Of a stretch of 18,558 bases of DNA, positions 15,418-18,558 are shown piece by piece. The stretch comes from an uncultured Alistipes sp. (lineage in GTDB: Bacteria > Bacteroidota > Bacteroidia > Bacteroidales > Rikenellaceae), in NCBI GenBank assembly GCA_937911745.1, contig CALDPX010000001.1:1-18558 (forward strand), in the 5' to 3' direction. The notes under the pieces are model-generated. The model searched no databases and was not told where the DNA came from. It worked only from the letters and a program-made list of their open reading frames with translations. Numbering within the stretch: position 1 is the stretch's first letter; each line of letters opens with the position of its first letter. A program made the position numbers and the translations under genes.

Positions 15418-16053
15418 ATGAAAAGTGCAAGCGAAGTAATTGCATTATTGAAAAATGAGAGTTTGCTCCATATACGCGACCGTTGGTATTGGTCATGGGG
15501 CAACCACGAGGAGTGCGACAGACTTTTCCGATATATCTTCCGCCAGGTAGATCGAACATTCGACATCTACGAACATCTACCCGAATACAACGAGGTCATT
15601 GATTGGATGACCAACACTGATGACAAAGGTTTGATGCTTATGGGCGATTGTGGACGAGGTAAGAGTGTAATCATCAATGGAGTTATACCCGTATTGTTCA
15701 AAATGAATGACTTTACTGTAAGAGCAGTACACGCTCAAAACTTCAGCAAGTTTATGCCACCATTACCAAAAACAACACACTGGGTTAATCGCACATATCT
15801 AGACGATCTCCTTCAGTCCGCTTATCCGATTATTGACGAGCTAGGTGTAGAAACAATGATGAATGACTATGGCGAAAAGAGTGAAGGTTTCAATCAGATA
15901 CTCAACTACGCAGAGCGTTACCATCGCCCCGTATTCGTCACAACTAATCTTACCGAAGAACAGATCCTCGATCGCTACGGAGAACGCACGATGGATCGCC
16001 TGGCACACCTATGTCGAACTATTCACTTTGAAGGAGAGAGCCTCCGAAAATAG
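15418..16053 (+). CDS. DnaC-like helicase loader (AAA+ ATPase)
   Basis: The 211-residue AAA+ protein has Walker A GDCGRGKS (residues 76-83), Walker B YPIIDELG (136-143), sensor 1 VFVTTNLT (172-179) and an arginine-bearing RYGERTMDRL (187-196, the box VII type). These are the hallmarks of DnaC/DnaI and phage helicase loaders, which place the replicative helicase at the origin in an ATP-dependent way. The N-terminus (about 1-55), rich in aromatic and charged residues, would contact the helicase or initiator. It starts 11 nt after the initiator stop, in the same order as lambda O-P, and is followed after 6 nt by a small gene. Which helicase it loads (host DnaB or a phage one) cannot be seen here. 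Confidence 0.85.
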   Translation: MKSASEVIALLKNESLLHIRDRWYWSWGNHEECDRLFRYIFRQVDRTFDIYEHLPEYNEVIDWMTNTDDKGLMLMGDCGRGKSVIINGVIPVLFKMNDFTVRAVHAQNFSKFMPPLPKTTHWVNRTYLDDLLQSAYPIIDELGVETMMNDYGEKSEGFNQILNYAERYHRPVFVTTNLTEEQILDRYGERTMDRLAHLCRTIHFEGESLRK

Positions 16054-16059
16054 CAAACT

Positions 16060-16335
16060 ATGAAAGCACAACGAGTTATCTTCAAACTTAAAGATGGCAG
16101 ACGCAAGTACGCCACCCACAACGGCTCAATGCTGTGGTGGGAGGAGAACGACCTGGCGAGTCTTTCGCGGAATATCGAGCTCATCGGTATGCCTGCCTTT
16201 ACTGCCGACTTCCAACGCTTCGATTTTGATATTGAATCGCTGCGTATGAGATTTCCGAAGGCGCGTGTCGCTCGTGTTATTGGCTACGAGGTTGAGGATG
16301 CATATCTGCCGTTAGACCCTAATGTGATCTTCTGA
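16060..16335 (+). CDS. Small phage protein of unknown function
   Basis: The 91-residue product (MKAQRVIFKLKDGRRKYATH...) begins 6 nt after the helicase-loader stop, and its stop lies one base before the HNH start, so it is co-transcribed. It is a mixed alpha/beta sequence with basic residues at the N-terminus (FKLKDGRRK), a Trp pair (MLWWEEN) and an acidic tail. No membrane segment, signal peptide or catalytic motif is visible. I do not recognise a family. Its fixed place between replication and HNH genes suggests an early phage function, without stronger evidence. Confidence 0.65.
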   Translation: MKAQRVIFKLKDGRRKYATHNGSMLWWEENDLASLSRNIELIGMPAFTADFQRFDFDIESLRMRFPKARVARVIGYEVEDAYLPLDPNVIF

Positions 16336-16336
16336 T

Positions 16337-16633
16337 ATGCCGAAGTTAAAACGAACAACACCTCGCCCCTGGTTGCCGCAGCGAAAACCCTTTGAGGGCT
16401 ACCGCCACCACAACACAGAGTTCTACCAAAGCACATCCTGGCGAAAGCTCCGAGCCTTGAAGTTGGAGCAGGAGCCTATGTGCGAGGAGTGCCTCAAAGC
16501 GGGTCGCTTGACACCCGCCCAGATGGTCGACCACATCGTGCCGATCAACAAGGGTGGAGCGAGTCTCGACATTGAGAATCTCCAATCCCTCTGCAATGCC
16601 TGCCACGCTCGTAAGAGCGCAAAGGATAAATAG
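16337..16633 (+). CDS. HNH endonuclease (phage packaging-associated type)
   Basis: The 98-residue protein has a basic N-terminus (PKLKRTTPRPWLPQRK), then FYQSTSWRKLRALKLEQEP, a zinc-binding CEEC pair (Cys in MCEECLK), the catalytic DHIVPI, then NLQSLCNACHARK with the second Cys pair and the conserved His. Small HNH proteins of this form next to the terminase genes of tailed phages support DNA packaging and terminase cleavage. Here the terminase small subunit follows, separated by the integrase gene. It could also act in replication or recombination, but the packaging role fits its family best. Confidence 0.88.
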   Translation: MPKLKRTTPRPWLPQRKPFEGYRHHNTEFYQSTSWRKLRALKLEQEPMCEECLKAGRLTPAQMVDHIVPINKGGASLDIENLQSLCNACHARKSAKDK

Positions 16634-16788
16634 ATGTCTAACTAAAAACACAATGCTTATGATGTAAAACGATCGGTGGTGTTCCAGTGGTTCGCAACAT
16701 ACAAATCTTTCCACAAAAGTTTTCTTATCAACGAATCATTAATCAAAAACAACAAATTAGTATGGATGGGATTGATTGGCTGAAAGTC

Positions 16789-16810
16789 GTGGTACACCAC
16801 CCACTTTTTT
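16789..16810 (+). terminator. Weak hairpin with T-run before the integrase
   Basis: GTGG (16789-16792) and CCAC (16797-16800) form a short stem with a TACA loop, followed by CCA and T6 (16805-16810). It lies 11 nt before the integrase ATG. It could separate integrase expression from the HNH transcript, but the stem is short. Confidence 0.3.
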
Positions 16811-16820
16811 AAGACACGCT

Positions 16821-17741
16821 ATGAGAACAACACTAACACTCAACCAGATAGTCGAGGAGTGGATTGCTGGATGCGACCGCCTGCCATCTACCAAAGCAGA
16901 TTATAGACGCAAAATTCGTCTTTGGTTTGCGTGGCTTTCGGCTCGTGGCATCAACCCACGAGAGCCTACCAAAGAGCACATACTTCAATTCAAAGAGCAA
17001 CTACGAAGCGAGGGTAAGAGTCAATACACCTATTTGAGCTATGTGACGGTGGTCAAGCTCTTCTACCAATACTGCGCCTCGATGCGCTATTGCGACAACA
17101 TTACGGAGGGAGTAAAGGCGAGTGTTCGCCATCGTGAGCACTACAAACACCCACTGACATCGGAGCAGGCGCAGCGACTTATGAACTCGATAGATACGCA
17201 GACCATCATTGGCAAGCGCGATAAACTCATCATAGCCTTGATGCTACTCAATGGTCTTCGAGCCTGCGAAGTGTGCCGTATCAACATCTGTGATGTGGAG
17301 CGCAGGGAGGAGAGAGTATTATTACATCTGCAACGCAAAGGACACCTCGATAAACACGATGTCGTGGCACTCCCCTCCATCACTGCCGAGCTGTATGAGG
17401 ATTACATCTCGGAGCGCGACTTTCATTCAGATGAGCCACTGATTGTAAACCATTGCAAAGGGCGCAAGAGTGAACGACTACGCACACCAACAATATCGAT
17501 GATTGTTAAGCAACGCCTGCAAGCCATCGGGATAAACGACCCGAAGATAACAGCGCATTCACTGCGCCACACCTGTGGAAGTCTGCTCGTAGAGATGGGA
17601 ACTGACATCGAGATCATCAAAGATTTGTTAGGTCACACCAACTCCTCTACAACGCGTATCTATATCGATATGGCACAAAAGCAACGGTTGCTTAAGGTTA
17701 ATCCAAGCCAGCATATCGAGGCTCTTTTGAGTAAAAAGTAA
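16821..17741 (+). CDS. int: Tyrosine recombinase (phage integrase)
   Basis: The 306-residue protein has an N-terminal SAM-like core-binding domain (residues about 5-95, with LPSTKADYRRKIRLWFAWLS) and a catalytic domain. The catalytic residues are visible: Arg147 in NGLRACEV, a Lys around 173 in LQRKGHLDK, His246 and Arg249 in HSLRHTCG, His272 in LLGHTN and the nucleophile Tyr281 in RIYIDM. Such enzymes integrate and excise elements at att sites. ATG 16821 is chosen; the in-frame upstream TTG at 16776 would add an unlikely 15 residues. No arm-binding domain beyond the SAM-like part is evident, so it is a short XerD-like integrase. It sits between HNH and terminase genes, an unusual place. Confidence 0.9.
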   Translation: MRTTLTLNQIVEEWIAGCDRLPSTKADYRRKIRLWFAWLSARGINPREPTKEHILQFKEQLRSEGKSQYTYLSYVTVVKLFYQYCASMRYCDNITEGVKASVRHREHYKHPLTSEQAQRLMNSIDTQTIIGKRDKLIIALMLLNGLRACEVCRINICDVERREERVLLHLQRKGHLDKHDVVALPSITAELYEDYISERDFHSDEPLIVNHCKGRKSERLRTPTISMIVKQRLQAIGINDPKITAHSLRHTCGSLLVEMGTDIEIIKDLLGHTNSSTTRIYIDMAQKQRLLKVNPSQHIEALLSKK

Positions 17742-17792
17742 GAAAATTATAAACTACTGATGGTCAGTAAAATGAAGGTATAATTAATTGGA

Positions 17793-17948
17793 GTGTGAAG
17801 GGTTTAATACTCAAAGAGTTCGACTTTGCCCAAAAATGGCTCGAAATCGCTGTAACTCTTTGATAAAAGTTCGGAAAACACTCGGCATTAACTACACCTC
17901 AATTGCGAGTGCTACAGAGAGGGGAAAGGGGGTCGAATTCCTTCACAC
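17793..17948. repeat. Cluster of inverted repeats between integrase and terminase
   Basis: In this 274-bp noncoding gap, GTGTGAAGG (17793-17801) is mirrored by CCTTCACAC (17940-17948). Inside it, TCAAAGAGTT (17811-17820) pairs with AACTCTTTGA (17854-17863), a perfect 10-bp inverted repeat. CACTCG (17879-17884) pairs with CGAGTG (17906-17911). GTTCGAC (17818-17824) nearly pairs with GTCGAAT (17932-17938). The position next to int suggests an attP region; the position before terS also allows a cos/pac or regulatory role. Confidence 0.6.
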
Positions 17949-18015
17949 CCTACGAAAACCAATCGCGCCCCAAGTCTTCTACACGCACATGCAAAATTGG
18001 AGAATTCGAGAAACT

Positions 18016-18495
18016 ATGAAAGGACGCAAGAAACTACCAGATAATATCAAGGCTCTGCGTGGCACTGATCAGCCTTGCCGCATGACCGATAAGCCTGTGG
18101 TGCAGGGTGCAACCGTTATCAAGCTCCCGAAGGTCGGTTTGAAAGGAACTGCCAAGAAGGTCTTTGCGGTGGTCGCCACCGAGTTGATGCACAACAACCT
18201 CCTTGATGTCTATGGCGTGGATATGGTCGTGGCGTACGCACGAGAGATGGCTCTCTACCACGACATGATGGCGGAGATCGAGAAGGAGGGAGTGACCATC
18301 GAGGTCATGACCAAGACGGGTGTCGTCACGCAGATCAACCCGAAGCGTAAGGTTGCCGAAGGAGCACTCGCAGCCGCTAAGTCGCTGGCTGTGGAGTTCG
18401 GTATGACACCATCGAGCCGCAGCCGAGTGTCGGCAATACTCAACGACAACACGCCCAAGGATGAATTCGCAGAATTTGAAGAGATAGATGAGTAA
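18016..18495 (+). CDS. terS: Phage terminase small subunit, P27 family
   Basis: The 159-residue protein starts at ATG 18016 (MKGRKKLPDNIKALRGTDQP), the typical basic start of this family; the open frame extends upstream to 17788, but that part looks like noncoding DNA. Residues about 45-85 are helical (GTAKKVFAVVATELMHNN, then VVAYAREMALYHDMMAEIE). NPKRKVAEGALAAAKSLA and EFGMTPSSRSRVSAIL (about 115-150) form the conserved P27 end. Terminase small subunits recognise the phage DNA end and direct the large subunit for headful or cos packaging. The tail is acidic. Its end overlaps the next gene by 8 bp (18488-18495), so the two are translationally coupled. Confidence 0.87.
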   Translation: MKGRKKLPDNIKALRGTDQPCRMTDKPVVQGATVIKLPKVGLKGTAKKVFAVVATELMHNNLLDVYGVDMVVAYAREMALYHDMMAEIEKEGVTIEVMTKTGVVTQINPKRKVAEGALAAAKSLAVEFGMTPSSRSRVSAILNDNTPKDEFAEFEEIDE

Positions 18496-18558
18496 GACAA
18501 AGATACATACAGCCGAGGAGTACGCCCAGCAAGTGATATCGGGCGAGGTGCTGGTGTG
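18488..18558 (+). CDS. terL: Terminase large subunit, N-terminal fragment (presumed)
   Basis: ATG 18488 opens a frame (MSKTKIHTAEEYAQQVISG) that runs off the right edge after 23 complete codons. The position directly after, and overlapping, the P27-type small subunit, and the AEEYAQQVISG start that resembles large-subunit N-termini, make this the terminase ATPase/nuclease. Nothing of the Walker motifs is inside the window. Confidence 0.7.
   Translation, partial: MSKTKIHTAEEYAQQVISGEVLV

Noticed and set aside
16762..16812. Short ORF of 16 codons (MDGIDWLKVVVHHPLF) before the integrase
   Set aside because: It could be a leader peptide, but there is no supporting evidence beyond its position; the overlapping weak hairpin is itself doubtful.
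17811..17863. tRNA-like arms near the integrase as a tRNA attachment site
   Set aside because: The arms form a simple inverted repeat; no acceptor, anticodon or T-loop layout could be built.
17788..18015. Upstream extension of the terminase small subunit frame
   Set aside because: The extra 76 codons cover the inverted-repeat gap and have no family-like sequence; the P27 type begins at MKGRKKLPDN.

Overview
The window looks like a chromosomal segment of a Bacteroidales bacterium (possibly Alistipes-like or a relative; genus not provable from this sequence). Several upstream regions carry the Bacteroidetes promoter form TTTG-(about 20 nt)-TAnnTTTG, leaders are AT-rich without Shine-Dalgarno sites, and the families present (RteC-like, Abi_2, P27 terminase) fit this order.

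Layout. (1) 1-295, minus strand: the start of a host-like rhodanese lipoprotein gene with a good promoter. (2) About 481-3674: an accessory cassette bracketed by two nearly identical 189-bp direct repeats. It holds an Abi_2/AbiF-type HEPN RNase gene, a candidate structured small RNA with its own promoter and terminator just downstream, and a secreted two-domain retropepsin-like protease. (3) 3692-13153, minus strand: a tight four-gene operon. In transcription order it encodes a 2122-residue DUF4011-SF1 helicase-Vsr-like nuclease-DUF3320 protein, an OLD-family ATPase-TOPRIM nuclease, a GHKL ATPase with an N-terminal STAS-like part, and a small STAS-like (DUF4325-type) protein. This is the strongest candidate for an undescribed defence system: two nucleic-acid-processing ATPases with a regulatory pair that resembles a partner-switching module. 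(4) 13460-18558, plus strand: part of a prophage or phage-like element. It has an RteC-like gene interrupted by a frameshift at an A9 run, an HTH protein, a lambda-O-like replication initiator with an internal 12-bp-phased iteron array (candidate origin), a DnaC-like helicase loader, a small unknown protein, an HNH endonuclease, a tyrosine integrase, the P27-type terminase small subunit and the beginning of the presumed large subunit.

How the parts fit. The AT-rich defence block lies between a more GC-balanced host gene and a more GC-balanced phage module, as expected for a defence island beside, or carried by, an integrated element. The phage genes run in a compact replication-to-packaging order, with ATGA-type overlaps between several pairs. 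The left and right att sites are not identifiable, so whether the defence genes belong to the prophage or to the host is left open.
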